This document shows, piece by piece, positions 27,460 to 36,861 of a stretch of 64,000 bases of DNA (positions are counted from its first letter, which is position 1; each line of letters begins with the position of its first letter). The notes beneath the pieces are model-generated. The model saw only the letters and a program-made list of their open reading frames with translations, had not been told where the DNA came from and did no database searches. This DNA is from Falsirhodobacter sp. alg1 (GTDB lineage: Bacteria; Pseudomonadota; Alphaproteobacteria; Rhodobacterales; Rhodobacteraceae), in assembly GCF_000739715.2 (NCBI RefSeq), contig NZ_BBJC02000004.1:21131-85130 (forward strand). Direction: 5' to 3'. Made by a program: the position numbers and the translations under genes.

Positions 27460-27684
27460 ATGAAACGCATCGCCATCATCGCTGCCTTGGCTCTTACTGC
27501 CGCCGCTTCGGCAAATGCTGCTGTGCCCACATTGAGCTCCAACGCGCAGGTTACATTGTCAACGCTGGCACCGCAGCTTGACGAAGGTTCTTTGGATAGC
27601 CTTCAGATCAAAAGCATCAATCGCGCTGTTGGTTCGGACAATGGTCTGGATAAGTCGGATTTGCAAAGCATCGTTCGTAACTGA
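27460..27684 (+). CDS. Small secreted protein, subfamily A, copy 2
   Basis: Seventy-four residues; the signal peptide MKRIAIIAALALTAAASANA is almost identical to that of copy 1. The mature part keeps PTLSSNAQVTLSTLAPQLD and SLDSLQIKSINRAV, but the C-terminus has drifted (GSDNGLDKSDLQSIVRN). AAGGAAACGACC before the ATG supplies a ribosome binding site. Flanked by about 400 bases of AT-rich DNA on each side and its own terminator. Function unknown. Confidence 0.8.
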   Translation: MKRIAIIAALALTAAASANAAVPTLSSNAQVTLSTLAPQLDEGSLDSLQIKSINRAVGSDNGLDKSDLQSIVRN

Positions 27685-27706
27685 TCCACTATCAATACTT
27701 TTAAAG

Positions 27707-27731
27707 AGCCGCCTTTCGAGGCGGCTTTTTT
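27707..27731 (+). terminator. Terminator of small secreted gene A2
   Basis: AGCCGCCT (27707-27714) pairs with AGGCGGCT (27719-27726), followed by a run of six Ts. Confidence 0.88.
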
Positions 27732-28171
27732 CATTTGTTGTGCGACGTTTTCTGAAATTTTCATCTATTCAAAATATGAGGCATAACTTGCCTCAATCAT
27801 ATTTACGCTCATTGTGCAGTACGCTCTGCCCCTAATCTTATGATCGCAGAAACGCGAATTCATGGATTTTGAAACGTATATATTTTGGCTTTAATCTGAC
27901 GGATCATTGTAACAAATATCACGAGCGTACGTGATCTGAGGTAAAACAGGGTGAATCTCTACAATTAATACACTAATTATGATGATTTTATGGGCAAATA
28001 AGTGCAAATACGATATGTAACCTATTGATATTACGATATTTGTTTTTTGTGTTTCATGTTCTCACGCAAACGAAATGATGAGTTGTCCGCTCGTAGGCTT
28101 CTTAAATCGAGGCGAAGGTATATATTGATGCTCATAGAGAAAACAAAACGAACAGACTGAAGGAATAGAAA
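27732..28171. other. AT-rich intergenic stretch before A3
   Basis: About 440 bases with no supported gene on either strand. Bases 27841-28020 contain 61 G+C of 180 (34%), far below the surrounding coding DNA. A GTAA-N10-TTAC inverted repeat occurs around 28016-28033. No remnant of a B-type gene could be recognised here. Confidence 0.5.
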
Positions 28172-28396
28172 ATGAAACATATCGCAATCATCGCTGCCTT
28201 GGCTCTTGCTGCTGCATCTTCGGCTAATGCTGCTACCCCGACGCTCAGCTCCAATGCGCAGGTAACGCTTTCGACCTTGGCACCTGAACTTGATACAGAC
28301 TCGCTCGATACACTGCAGGTAAAGCGTTTGAACCGTGCAGTTGTTTCGGATGAGGGGCTGAACCATTCCGAACTGCAGACAATTCTGCGGAATTGA
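28172..28396 (+). CDS. Small secreted protein, subfamily A, copy 3
   Basis: Seventy-four residues with signal peptide MKHIAIIAALALAAASSANA and mature domain TPTLSSNAQVTLSTLAPELD, SLDTLQVKRLNRAVVSDEGL, ELQTILRN. It is closest to copy 1 in the C-terminal half. AAGGAATAGAAA precedes the ATG. It is followed within 170 bases by a B-type gene, repeating the A-B order seen at 26352-27000. Function unknown. Confidence 0.8.
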   Translation: MKHIAIIAALALAAASSANAATPTLSSNAQVTLSTLAPELDTDSLDTLQVKRLNRAVVSDEGLNHSELQTILRN

Positions 28397-28418
28397 TACG
28401 TTTCACATGAATTTGTCG

Positions 28419-28446
28419 AAGGCCGCTCTGAATGAGCGGCCTTTTT
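28419..28446 (+). terminator. Terminator of small secreted gene A3
   Basis: AAGGCCGCTC (28419-28428) pairs with GAGCGGCCTT (28434-28443) and continues into a T-run. Confidence 0.88.
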
Positions 28447-28469
28447 GTTTTGAAGATCGTATTTTTATC

Positions 28470-28478
28470 TGAACCAAA
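28470..28478 (+). promoter_or_regulatory. Conserved leader motif TGAACCAAA upstream of B2
   Basis: Second occurrence of the nonamer, 97 bases before the B2 start; compare 26655-26663 before B1. None was seen upstream of the A genes. Confidence 0.35.
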
Positions 28479-28566
28479 TCATGTGGAGTGGCGTTGTCTA
28501 TTCATAATCGTAATGAAGCGAATTGAATAAGACGCCAATACGGCGTGAAACAGATTGGAACAGATT

Positions 28567-28809
28567 ATGAAAACCTTTGCCATGACGACTGCCGCTGCTC
28601 TTTTTGCCGTTGCAACGGCTGCTTCGGCCCAGAATGCGGCACCCGGTGATTTGCAGCTTTCCTCCGGCGCCATCGAGCAACTGATGGAGCTGAAGCCTGA
28701 TCTGGACATCGGTAGCCTGAGCGCGATCCAGATCAACGAGGTCAACCGCAAGGTCGATGATGGCGGCCTGACAGATGGCGAGCTGATCACGATTCTCGAA
28801 ACCATGTGA
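28567..28809 (+). CDS. Small secreted protein, subfamily B, copy 2
   Basis: Eighty residues. Signal peptide MKTFAMTTAAALFAVATAASA is followed by QNAAPGDLQLSSGAIEQ, LKPDLD, SLSAIQINEVNRKV and GGLTDGELITILETM. It is a paralogue of B1. The ATG at 28567 is chosen by homology with B1; an in-frame ATG at 28555 adds four residues. It is the last of the five paralogues and ends 100 bases before tRNA-Trp. No known family. Confidence 0.78.
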   Translation: MKTFAMTTAAALFAVATAASAQNAAPGDLQLSSGAIEQLMELKPDLDIGSLSAIQINEVNRKVDDGGLTDGELITILETM

Positions 28810-28833
28810 TCCGAGCGAACAAGATATATTGCT

Positions 28834-28863
28834 GGGCCGTCCTTCGGGGCGGCCCTATCTATT
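28834..28863 (+). terminator. Terminator of small secreted gene B2
   Basis: GGGCCGTCC (28834-28842) pairs with GGGCGGCCC (28847-28855; one G-T pair) around a TTCG loop; an imperfect T-rich tail follows. Confidence 0.75.
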
Positions 28864-28870
28864 TTGCCGC

Positions 28871-28899
28871 TTGCCAACATCGATACATTCGCCTAGGTA
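28871..28899 (+). promoter_or_regulatory. Promoter for tRNA-Trp and probably secE
   Basis: TTGCCA at 28871-28876 and TAGGTA at 28894-28899 have a 17-base spacer. The tRNA begins 11 bases after the -10 box, as expected for a short 5' leader. Confidence 0.5.
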
Positions 28900-28909
28900 A
28901 GCGCGCAGT

Positions 28910-28985
28910 AGGAGTTTAGCTCAGTTGGTAGAGCATCGGTCTCCAAAACCGAGGGTCGTGGGTTCGAGTCCCCCAACTCCTGCCA
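28910..28985 (+). tRNA. tRNA-Trp (anticodon CCA)
   Basis: Full cloverleaf: acceptor AGGAGTT/AACTCCT, D arm TAGCTCAGTTGGTAGAGCA, anticodon stem TCGGT/ACCGA with loop carrying CCA, and the T arm GTGGGTTCGAGTCCCCC. Discriminator G and the CCA end are encoded. It precedes secE, the usual place for tRNA-Trp in alphaproteobacteria. Confidence 0.97.
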
Positions 28986-29053
28986 TTTTCCTCTTTGCCT
29001 TGAACTTCGGCAATGAAACGGGTATCCGCCCGAATACGTGAGAGGGAAATCGC

Positions 29054-29242
29054 ATGGCAAATCCGATCCAATTCGTTCAGCAGGTTCGTACCGAAGTAGG
29101 TAAGGTCGTTTGGCCAACGCGCCGCGAGGTCGTTCTGACAACGGTTATGGTGCTTGTTCTGGCGGCACTGACGGCAACGTTCTTTTCGCTGATCGACGTG
29201 TCGATCCGTATGACACTGAGCGCGATTCTCAGCGCATTCTGA
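29054..29242 (+). CDS. secE: Preprotein translocase subunit SecE
   Basis: Single-span clamp subunit of the SecYEG channel. The 62-residue short form has the conserved cytoplasmic amphipathic helix (FVQQVRTEVGKVVWPTRREV) and one membrane helix (about residues 27-58). GAGAGGGAAA precedes the ATG. It lies 68 bases after tRNA-Trp and before nusG, but a strong terminator intervenes. Confidence 0.95.
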   Translation: MANPIQFVQQVRTEVGKVVWPTRREVVLTTVMVLVLAALTATFFSLIDVSIRMTLSAILSAF

Positions 29243-29311
29243 TCCGGCAAGACCAGATTCTTCCTTGTCATCGCGGGTAGGGAAAGTTACTTCCCCCGCG
29301 ATATAGGGCGT

Positions 29312-29343
29312 GCACGCAGCGATTCGGTTGCGTGCTGTTTTTT
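29312..29343 (+). terminator. Terminator between secE and nusG
   Basis: GCACGCAGC (29312-29320) pairs with GTTGCGTGC (29327-29335) around a 6-base loop, followed by TGTTTTTT. A second hairpin (CGCGGG/CCCGCG) lies just upstream. It interrupts a normally continuous secE-nusG transcript. Confidence 0.82.
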
Positions 29344-29387
29344 ATTATCGGCGGAACAACCCGCTAACGACAGGATAGGTGGCTGGC

Positions 29388-29927
29388 ATGGCGAAGCGTT
29401 GGTATTCGGTGAGCGTCCTCTCGAATTTCGAGAAGAAAATTGCCGAGCAAATCAAGCAAGCTGTGATTGAGGCGGGTCTCGAGGACGAGATCGAAGAAGT
29501 TCTGGTGCCCACCGAAGAGGTGCTGGAAGTTCGTCGCGGCAAGAAAGTCACAAGCGAGCGTCGCTTCATGCCCGGATATGTTCTGGTGCGCATGGAAATG
29601 ACGAACAAGGGGTATCACCTGATCACCTCCATCAACCGTGTGACGGGCTTCCTTGGTCCGCAGGGCCGTCCGATGGCCATGCGTGACAGCGAGGTCAATG
29701 ACATGTTGAACCGCACTGACGCCGCGGGCGAGGCCGCACAGCCGCGCAGCCTGATCCGTTACGATATTGGTGAGACGGTGAATGTGACCGACGGCCCGTT
29801 CGAGGGCTTTGCCGGGCAGGTCGAGGACGTCGATGACGAGAACTCGCGTCTGAAAGTCACCGTTTCGATCTTCGGGCGTGCAACGCCTGTCGAACTGGAA
29901 TTCACTCAGGTGTCGAAAAACACCTGA
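29388..29927 (+). CDS. nusG: Transcription termination/antitermination factor NusG
   Basis: Binds RNA polymerase and links it to Rho or to the ribosome. The 179-residue protein has the NGN domain (KRWYSVSVLSNFEKKIAEQI, ERRFMPGYVLVRMEM) and the C-terminal KOW domain (GETVNVTDGPFEGFAGQVEDVD). The ATG at 29388 begins MAKRWYSV, the family N-terminus; the GTG at 29379 is less likely. Confidence 0.97.
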   Translation: MAKRWYSVSVLSNFEKKIAEQIKQAVIEAGLEDEIEEVLVPTEEVLEVRRGKKVTSERRFMPGYVLVRMEMTNKGYHLITSINRVTGFLGPQGRPMAMRDSEVNDMLNRTDAAGEAAQPRSLIRYDIGETVNVTDGPFEGFAGQVEDVDDENSRLKVTVSIFGRATPVELEFTQVSKNT

Positions 29928-30003
29928 GCGACCGCGTGGGAGGCCTGTCATGGGCCGAACCACTAAACCGTGTCTTCGGGCACTGTGAAAAAGGAGAGGC
30001 CAG

Positions 30004-30456
30004 ATGGCCAAGAAGATTATTGGGCAGCTGAAGCTGCAAGTTAAGGCGGGCCAAGCCAACCCGTCCCCGCCCGTCGGCCCTGCACTGGGTCAGCGCGGTC
30101 TGAACATCATGGCCTTCGTGAAGGAATTCAACGCGAAGACCGCTGATGTCGAGCCGGGCACGCCGACGCCGGTCATCATCACCTATTACCAGGACAAGTC
30201 GTTCAGCCTCGAGCTGAAGACCGCACCTGCTTCGTACCTGCTGAAAAAGGCTGCCGGCCTTCCTTCGGTTGGCAAGCGTAACCGTCCGCGGGGTGCCGAG
30301 AAGCCCGGTCGTGACGTTGCGGGTAACGTGACCGTCGCACAGGTGCGCCAGATCGCCGAAGCGAAAATGAAAGACCTGAACGCCAACAGCGTTGAAGCTG
30401 CTATGCAGATCATCCTGGGGTCGGCCCGGTCTTGCGGTATCGAGGTCAAGGGGTAA
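30004..30456 (+). CDS. rplK: 50S ribosomal protein L11
   Basis: L11 of the GTPase-associated centre, needed for factor binding and for ribosome-coupled stringent signalling. A 150-residue protein with [49 protein letters not shown] and RSCGIEVKG signatures. AAAAAGGAGAGGCC precedes the ATG. rplA begins three bases after its stop. Confidence 0.98.
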   Translation: MAKKIIGQLKLQVKAGQANPSPPVGPALGQRGLNIMAFVKEFNAKTADVEPGTPTPVIITYYQDKSFSLELKTAPASYLLKKAAGLPSVGKRNRPRGAEKPGRDVAGNVTVAQVRQIAEAKMKDLNANSVEAAMQIILGSARSCGIEVKG

Positions 30457-30459
30457 GTC

Positions 30460-31155
30460 ATGGCACTTGGTAAACGTACAAAAACCGCTCGTGTTGCGTT
30501 CGAAGGCAAAAACCTGATTTCCGTCGAGGAAGCAGTAAAGCTGATCAAGGGCGCGGCGTCGGCGAAATTCGACGAAACACTCGAAATCGCAATGAACCTC
30601 GGTGTTGATCCGCGCCACGCAGACCAGATGGTTCGCGGTGTGGTCACCCTGCCGAACGGCACGGGCAAAACCGTCCGTGTTGCAGTGTTCGCACGCGGCG
30701 CAAAAGCTGACGAAGCAACCGCTGCCGGTGCCGACATCGTTGGCGCAGAAGACCTGATGGAATCGATCCAATCGGGCAAGATCGAGTTCGACCGTTGCAT
30801 CGCAACGCCGGACATGATGCCGCTGGTGGGTCGTTTGGGTAAGATCCTCGGACCGCGCAACCTGATGCCGAACCCCAAGGTCGGTACTGTGACGATGGAC
30901 GTGAAATCGGCCGTCGAAGCAGCCAAAGGTGGCGAAGTCCAGTTCAAGGTCGAAAAAGCCGGCGTTATCCACGCAGGTATTGGCAAGGTTTCCTTCGACG
31001 AGGCGAAACTGGCTGAAAACGTTCGCGCCTTTGTTGGTGCCGTGTCGCGCGCACGCCCGGCAGGTGCCAAGGGTACCTATGTGAGCAAGGTGTCGCTGTC
31101 CTCGACCATGGGTCCGGGCGTGGCACTGGATCTGGCTTCGGCTTCGGGCAACTGA
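30460..31155 (+). CDS. rplA: 50S ribosomal protein L1
   Basis: L1-stalk protein involved in release of deacylated tRNA, and in many bacteria a translational repressor of rplKA. It has 231 residues; signatures include [21 protein letters not shown] and [17 protein letters not shown]. Separated by three bases from rplK and followed by a strong terminator, so rplKA can form its own unit. Confidence 0.98.
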   Translation: MALGKRTKTARVAFEGKNLISVEEAVKLIKGAASAKFDETLEIAMNLGVDPRHADQMVRGVVTLPNGTGKTVRVAVFARGAKADEATAAGADIVGAEDLMESIQSGKIEFDRCIATPDMMPLVGRLGKILGPRNLMPNPKVGTVTMDVKSAVEAAKGGEVQFKVEKAGVIHAGIGKVSFDEAKLAENVRAFVGAVSRARPAGAKGTYVSKVSLSSTMGPGVALDLASASGN

Positions 31156-31174
31156 TCCGGCCATTACGGGGAAG

Positions 31175-31208
31175 GGGCCGTCGCATCGGGGATGCGGCGG
31201 CCCTTTTC
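31175..31208 (+). terminator. Terminator/attenuator after rplA
   Basis: A 13-bp stem (31175-31187 with 31191-31203, one G-T pair) with a 3-base loop and following TTTTCTTTT. It separates rplKA from rplJL-rpoBC. Confidence 0.82.
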
Positions 31209-31485
31209 TTTTGCGGCAAAGGGTTGGCAAGCCATATCCTGTGCTCTATAGCAGCACCTTGCAGCTGTTGCGCGATTCGTCGTGTCATGCTGCATTCGTC
31301 CTAGACGGTGGGTGCGGCGCAAACCGCTTAATTTCCTGCCTGAGATGGGTTGTCGAGACTGAACTTCCGTGGCTTGCCTCGGGTGATCTAGGCCTCGGGA
31401 CCCTGTTGGGATCCGAACGTTCCTTCCTTTTATGGAAGTGAACACAATTGAGCCGGGGGGAGACCCCCATACTTGGAGTGAACCT
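31209..31485 (+). promoter_or_regulatory. Long 5' leader of rplJ
   Basis: With the preceding terminator this is a 330-base gene-free gap. It begins with a promoter and then holds about 230 transcribed bases before rplJ. In other bacteria this leader binds the L10-(L12)4 complex to repress its own translation. The length fits, but I could not identify the kink-turn site by eye. GGAG at 31475-31478 is the rplJ ribosome binding site. Confidence 0.45.
31224..31252 (+). promoter_or_regulatory. Promoter of rplJL-rpoBC
   Basis: TTGGCA (31224-31229) and TATAGC (31247-31252) with a 17-base spacer, directly after the rplA terminator. Confidence 0.6.
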
Positions 31486-32001
31486 GTGGATAGAGCCCAG
31501 AAAGAGCAAGTGGTCGAGGAACTCGGCCAGATCTTCGAAAGCTCTGGCGTAGTGGTCGTTGCCCACTATGCAGGTCTGACAGTTGCACAGATGCAGGATC
31601 TTCGGGGGCGCCTGCGCGCCGTCGGTGGTTCGGTACGCGTTGCCAAGAACAAGCTCGCCAAGATCGCCCTAGAAGGAAAGCCCGCGTCCGCGATGGGTGA
31701 CCTGCTTACGGGTATGACTGTTTTCGCCTATTCCGATGACCCTGTTGCTGCGGCAAAGGTTGCGGAAGACTATGCTAAGACGACGGAGAAATTCGTCATT
31801 CTTGGTGGAGCCATGGGTGAAATGATCCTGGACCCGGCCGGTGTGAAAGCCGTGGCCGCCCTGCCGTCGCGTGAAGAGCTTATCGCTTCGATCGTCGGCT
31901 GCATCGGTGCGCCCGCCTCGAACATCGCTGGTGCCATTGGCGCGCCTGCTTCGAACATCGCCGGCATCCTCTCCACCTTGGAGGAGCGGGAAGCCGCCTG
32001 A
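31486..32001 (+). CDS. rplJ: 50S ribosomal protein L10
   Basis: Anchors L7/L12 dimers on the ribosomal stalk. With GTG at 31486 the protein is 171 residues and begins with the family sequence [16 protein letters not shown]; the GGAG eight bases upstream decides this start over an in-frame ATG at 31432. The C-terminus has a duplicated [10 protein letters not shown] segment, part of the helix where L12 dimers bind. Confidence 0.95.
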   Translation: MDRAQKEQVVEELGQIFESSGVVVVAHYAGLTVAQMQDLRGRLRAVGGSVRVAKNKLAKIALEGKPASAMGDLLTGMTVFAYSDDPVAAAKVAEDYAKTTEKFVILGGAMGEMILDPAGVKAVAALPSREELIASIVGCIGAPASNIAGAIGAPASNIAGILSTLEEREAA

Positions 32002-32067
32002 GCGACAACCGACCTGTGTGGTTGAAATATACCGCGTTGGAACCCATCTTATTGAACGGAACAGAAC

Positions 32068-32439
32068 ATGGCTGATCTGAAAGCACTCGCTGAGCAAATC
32101 GTGAACCTCACGCTGCTGGAAGCGCAAGAACTGAAAACCATCCTGAAAGACGAGTACGGCATCGAGCCAGCTGCCGGTGGCGCTGTCATGATGGCTGGCC
32201 CGGCTGCAGCTGGTGAAGCTGAAGAAGAAAAAACCGAATTCGACGTTGTCCTGACGGACGCTGGCGCGAACAAGATCAACGTGATCAAGGAAGTTCGCGG
32301 CATCACCGGTCTTGGCCTGAAAGAAGCCAAGGACTTGGTCGAAGCCGGTGGCAAGATCAAAGAAGGCGTAGCGAAAGCTGAAGCCGAAGAAATGAAGAAA
32401 AAGCTGGAAGCAGCTGGCGCTAAAGCCGAGCTGAAGTAA
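32068..32439 (+). CDS. rplL: 50S ribosomal protein L7/L12
   Basis: Stalk protein that recruits translation GTPases. It has 123 residues: N-terminal dimerisation helices ([20 protein letters not shown]), an Ala/Gly-rich hinge, and the globular C-terminal domain with [24 protein letters not shown]. It follows rplJ after 66 bases and precedes a hairpin before rpoB. Confidence 0.98.
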   Translation: MADLKALAEQIVNLTLLEAQELKTILKDEYGIEPAAGGAVMMAGPAAAGEAEEEKTEFDVVLTDAGANKINVIKEVRGITGLGLKEAKDLVEAGGKIKEGVAKAEAEEMKKKLEAAGAKAELK

Positions 32440-32477
32440 TCCGGCCGATGCTGTCTGGCATCGTCGCATAACGAAAA

Positions 32478-32506
32478 GGCTGGGTCCGAGATTTTCGGGC
32501 CCAGCC
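32478..32506 (+). terminator. Hairpin between rplL and rpoB (partial terminator or RNase III site)
   Basis: GGCTGGGTCCGA (32478-32489) pairs with TCGGGCCCAGCC (32495-32506), a 12-bp stem with one T-G pair and a 5-base loop. No T-run follows. The rplL-rpoB gap of other bacteria has an attenuator or RNase III site that lowers rpoBC relative to rplL, which would fit here. Confidence 0.55.
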
Positions 32507-32681
32507 GAACCTGTCTTGGAGGGGGCTTTTGCGAAAGCTCCGCCCAAGGCGCGGTTTAAGGTTCGGGAGCTTGCCGGTGGGACGGCGGGCATGAATGGAA
32601 CCTAACCCCCTGCTTCGCAAGCGGCGCGCGCCCGGTCCCCGACGGACGCACGCCCGCGAGACACGAAAGGTGACCTTGAGC

Positions 32682-35600
32682 ATGGCTCAGAGCTACATTG
32701 GCCAGAAGCGCATCCGCCGTTACTTCGGAAAAATCCGTGAAGTTCTGGAAATGCCGAACCTTATCGAGGTTCAGAAGTCGTCCTATGATCTGTTCCTGAG
32801 GTCGGGTGAAGGCCCCAAGGCGACCGATGGTGAAGGTATTCAGGGTGTTTTCCAGTCGGTTTTCCCGATCAAGGACTTCAACGAAACCTCCGTTCTGGAG
32901 TTCGTGAAATACGAACTCGAGAAGCCCAAATACGACGTGGACGAGTGCCAGCAGCGCGACATGACATATGCCGCGCCGTTGAAGGTTACCCTGCGTCTGA
33001 TCGTATTTGATGTCGACGAGACTTCGGGCAACCGCTCGGTCAAGGACATCAAGGAACAGGACGTCTACATGGGCGACATGCCCTTGATGACGACCAACGG
33101 GACCTTTGTCATCAATGGGACCGAGCGTGTCATCGTTTCCCAGATGCACCGCTCGCCGGGCGTGTTCTTCGACCACGACAAAGGCAAGACGCACTCCTCG
33201 GGTAAGCTGTTGTTCGCTTGCCGGATCATTCCTTATCGTGGTTCGTGGCTCGATTTCGAATTCGACGCCAAGGATCTGGTGTTCGCACGCATCGACCGTC
33301 GCCGTAAACTTCCGGTTACGACCCTGCTGTATGCATTGGGTCTGGACCAGGAAGACATCATGTCGGCCTATTACGACACGGTGAACTACACCTATGTGAA
33401 GAACAAGGGCTGGGTAACCAAGTTCTTCCCTGATCGTATGCGCGGAACCCGTCCGGCATACGATGTGGTGGATGCCGCAACCGGCGAAGTGATCTGCAAG
33501 GCTGGCGAGAAGATGACTCCTCGCATGGTCAAGAAACTGATCGACGCTGGTGAGGTCAAGGAACTGCTGTTGCCGTTCGATCGTATCGTCGGCCGTTTCG
33601 TTGCCCGTGACATCATCAACGAGCAAACCGGTGAGATCTACGTCGAAGCCGGTGACGAGCTGACGATGGAATACGATCGTGACGGCGAAATCAAAGGCGG
33701 TTCGCTTCAGGTGCTGATGGAGCAGGGGATCACCGAGATTCCTGTTCTGGACATCGATGGCGTCAATGTTGGTCCGTATATCCGCAACACGATGGCGGCA
33801 GACAAGAACATGAACCGCGACGGCGCTTTGACCGATATCTATCGCGTCATGCGTCCGGGTGAGCCGCCGACCGTCGAAGCAGCGTCGAACCTGTTCCAGA
33901 CCCTGTTCTTCGATTCCGAGCGTTATGACCTTTCCGCGGTGGGCCGCGTGAAGATGAACATGCGTTTGGATCTGGGCAAGCCGGACACGCAGCGTACGCT
34001 GGACCGTGAAGATATCCTGTCGTGCATCAAGGCCCTGACCGATCTGCGCGACGGCAAGGGCGAGATCGACGATATCGATCACTTGGGTAACCGTCGGGTT
34101 CGCTCGGTTGGCGAATTGATGGAAAACCAGTATCGCGTCGGCTTGCTGCGGATGGAGCGTGCGATCAAGGAGCGGATGTCTTCGGTCGAAATCGACACGA
34201 TCATGCCGCAAGACCTGATCAACGCGAAACCTGCGGCGGCTGCCGTTCGTGAATTCTTCGGCTCCAGCCAGCTGTCGCAGTTCATGGACCAGACAAACCC
34301 GCTGTCCGAAGTGACCCACAAACGCCGTCTTTCGGCGCTTGGCCCGGGTGGTCTGACACGCGAACGTGCCGGCTTTGAGGTACGTGACGTTCACCCGACC
34401 CACTATGGCCGGATGTGTCCGATTGAAACGCCCGAAGGTCAGAACATCGGTCTGATCAACTCGCTGGCGACCTTTGCCCGTGTGAACAAATACGGCTTTA
34501 TCGAAACGCCTTATCGCAAGGTTGTGGACGGCTTTGTGACCGACGACGTAGTCTATATGTCTGCCACCGAGGAAATGCGTCACACGGTTGCGCAGGCGAA
34601 CGCGCAGCTGGACGAAAACGGCCGCTTTGTGAACGATCTGGTTTCCACCCGTCAGTCGGGCGAGTTCATGTTGAACCCGTCGGATGCGGTTGACCTGATC
34701 GACGTTTCGCCGAAACAGCTGGTTTCGGTGGCTGCCTCGCTAATTCCGTTCCTTGAAAACGACGATGCTAACCGGGCCCTGATGGGGTCGAACATGCAAC
34801 GTCAGGCCGTGCCGCTGCTGCAGTCCGACGCACCCTATGTCGGAACCGGGATCGAGGCTGTCGTGGCCCGCGATTCGGGTGCTGCGATCATGGCGCGCCG
34901 TGCCGGTATCATCGATCAGGTCGATGCGACGCGGATCGTTGTCCGTGCGACGGAAATGCTGGAAGCGGGCGAGCCGGGCGTGGACATCTACCGTCTGCGC
35001 AAGTTCAAGCGTTCGAACCAGTCGTCCTGCATCAACCAACGCCCGCTGGTGAAAGTTGGCAGTGAGGTTGTCCGTGGTGAGGTTATCGCTGACGGTCCGA
35101 ACACCGATATGGGTGAACTGGCGCTTGGCCGGAACGTGGTCGTCGCGTTCATGCCCTGGAACGGCTACAACTACGAAGACTCCATCCTGATTTCCGAGCG
35201 GATCCTGAAGGATGACGTTTTCACCTCGATCCACATCGAGGAATATGAAGTTGCTGCCCGCGATACGAAGCTTGGGCCGGAAGAGATCACGCGCGACATC
35301 CCGAACGTAGGTGAAGAAGCCCTGCGCAATCTGGACGAAGCCGGGATCGTGTACATCGGTGCTGAAGTTCAGCCTGGCGACATTCTGGTTGGCAAGATCA
35401 CGCCCAAGGGTGAAAGCCCGATGACGCCGGAGGAGAAACTGCTCCGCGCCATCTTCGGTGAAAAGGCTTCTGACGTTCGTGACACCTCGTTGCGTTTGCC
35501 TCCGGGTGCTTTCGGGACGATCGTCGAAGTGCGGGTCTTCAACCGTCACGGCGTCGACAAGGACGAGCGTGCGCTGCAGATCGAGCGGGAAGAAGTCGAA

Positions 35601-36815
35601 CGTCTGTCGCGTGACCGTGACGACGAGCTGGCAATTCTTGACCGTAACATCTACTCGCGTCTGCGCACCTTGCTGTTGGGCAAGACGGCGGTCAAAGGTC
35701 CGAAAGGCGTCAAGACGAACTCGACCATCGATGCCGAGCTGCTGAACACGCTGTCGCGTGGCCAGTGGTGGCAACTGGCGATCGGCGAAGAAGCCGAAGC
35801 CAAGGATGTCGAAGCGCTGCACGAGCAATACGAGGCGCAGAAGCGTCAGCTCGATCACCGTTTCGAGGATAAGGTCGAAAAGGTCCGTCGTGGTGACGAT
35901 CTGCCTCCGGGCGTGATGAAAATGGTCAAGGTGTTCGTGGCGGTGAAGCGCAAGCTGCAGCCGGGCGACAAGATGGCCGGGCGTCACGGCAACAAGGGTG
36001 TTATCTCCAAGGTCGTTCCGATCGAGGATATGCCGTTCCTTGCTGACGGAACCATGGTCGATCTGGTGCTGAACCCGCTTGGCGTTCCATCGCGGATGAA
36101 CGTCGGTCAGATTCTGGAAACCCACATGGGTTGGGCCGCACGCGGTCTGGGGATCAAGATCGACGAAGCCCTGCAGGAATACCGTCAGAAGGGGGACATG
36201 ACCCCGGTGAAGGATGCCCTGCGCATTGCCTATGGCGATGAGACGTTCGAAGCGGCTTTCGAAGGCCGTGAGGACGAGGACATCCTCGAGATGGCCGGCA
36301 CGGTGACCCGAGGTGTTCCGATCGCGACACCGGTATTCGACGGCGCGAAAGAGCCGGATGTGAACGATGCGCTCCGTCGCGCGGGCTTCAACGAATCCGG
36401 TCAGTCGATCGTCTTCGATGGCCGCTCCGGAGAGCAGTTCACGCGTCCGGTGACTGTCGGCGTCAAGTACATGCTGAAGCTGCACCACCTTGTGGATGAC
36501 AAGCTGCACGCGCGTTCTACTGGCCCATACAGCCTTGTGACGCAGCAGCCGCTTGGTGGTAAGGCGCAGTTCGGTGGTCAGCGTCTGGGTGAGATGGAGG
36601 TCTGGGCACTGGAAGCCTATGGCGCCGCCTACACCCTGCAAGAGATGCTGACGGTCAAGTCGGATGACGTGGCTGGCCGGACCAAGATGTACGAAAGCAT
36701 CGTGAAGGGTGAGGACAACTTCGACGCCGGCGTGCCGGAGTCGTTCAACGTTCTCGTCAAAGAGGTCCGTGGTCTCGGCCTCAACATGGAACTCCTGGAT
36801 TCGGAGGAAGAGTGA
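32682..36815 (+). CDS. rpoB: RNA polymerase beta subunit
   Basis: Catalytic-core subunit, 1377 residues. The start at [18 protein letters not shown] matches family N-termini; the frame is open to 32595 but the extra part is basic and unlike RpoB. The rifampicin region begins at residue 527 ([11 protein letters not shown], then [13 protein letters not shown]) and looks wild-type. [20 protein letters not shown] and [10 protein letters not shown] further along complete the core. rpoC follows after 46 bases. Confidence 0.98.
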   Translation: MAQSYIGQKRIRRYFGKIREVLEMPNLIEVQKSSYDLFLRSGEGPKATDGEGIQGVFQSVFPIKDFNETSVLEFVKYELEKPKYDVDECQQRDMTYAAPLKVTLRLIVFDVDETSGNRSVKDIKEQDVYMGDMPLMTTNGTFVINGTERVIVSQMHRSPGVFFDHDKGKTHSSGKLLFACRIIPYRGSWLDFEFDAKDLVFARIDRRRKLPVTTLLYALGLDQEDIMSAYYDTVNYTYVKNKGWVTKFFPDRMRGTRPAYDVVDAATGEVICKAGEKMTPRMVKKLIDAGEVKELLLPFDRIVGRFVARDIINEQTGEIYVEAGDELTMEYDRDGEIKGGSLQVLMEQGITEIPVLDIDGVNVGPYIRNTMAADKNMNRDGALTDIYRVMRPGEPPTVEAASNLFQTLFFDSERYDLSAVGRVKMNMRLDLGKPDTQRTLDREDILSCIKALTDLRDGKGEIDDIDHLGNRRVRSVGELMENQYRVGLLRMERAIKERMSSVEIDTIMPQDLINAKPAAAAVREFFGSSQLSQFMDQTNPLSEVTHKRRLSALGPGGLTRERAGFEVRDVHPTHYGRMCPIETPEGQNIGLINSLATFARVNKYGFIETPYRKVVDGFVTDDVVYMSATEEMRHTVAQANAQLDENGRFVNDLVSTRQSGEFMLNPSDAVDLIDVSPKQLVSVAASLIPFLENDDANRALMGSNMQRQAVPLLQSDAPYVGTGIEAVVARDSGAAIMARRAGIIDQVDATRIVVRATEMLEAGEPGVDIYRLRKFKRSNQSSCINQRPLVKVGSEVVRGEVIADGPNTDMGELALGRNVVVAFMPWNGYNYEDSILISERILKDDVFTSIHIEEYEVAARDTKLGPEEITRDIPNVGEEALRNLDEAGIVYIGAEVQPGDILVGKITPKGESPMTPEEKLLRAIFGEKASDVRDTSLRLPPGAFGTIVEVRVFNRHGVDKDERALQIEREEVERLSRDRDDELAILDRNIYSRLRTLLLGKTAVKGPKGVKTNSTIDAELLNTLSRGQWWQLAIGEEAEAKDVEALHEQYEAQKRQLDHRFEDKVEKVRRGDDLPPGVMKMVKVFVAVKRKLQPGDKMAGRHGNKGVISKVVPIEDMPFLADGTMVDLVLNPLGVPSRMNVGQILETHMGWAARGLGIKIDEALQEYRQKGDMTPVKDALRIAYGDETFEAAFEGREDEDILEMAGTVTRGVPIATPVFDGAKEPDVNDALRRAGFNESGQSIVFDGRSGEQFTRPVTVGVKYMLKLHHLVDDKLHARSTGPYSLVTQQPLGGKAQFGGQRLGEMEVWALEAYGAAYTLQEMLTVKSDDVAGRTKMYESIVKGEDNFDAGVPESFNVLVKEVRGLGLNMELLDSEEE

Positions 36816-36861
36816 GGGCGGTCTCGCCCCACTCACCCCAACCCTGTTTTAAGGACACAAG

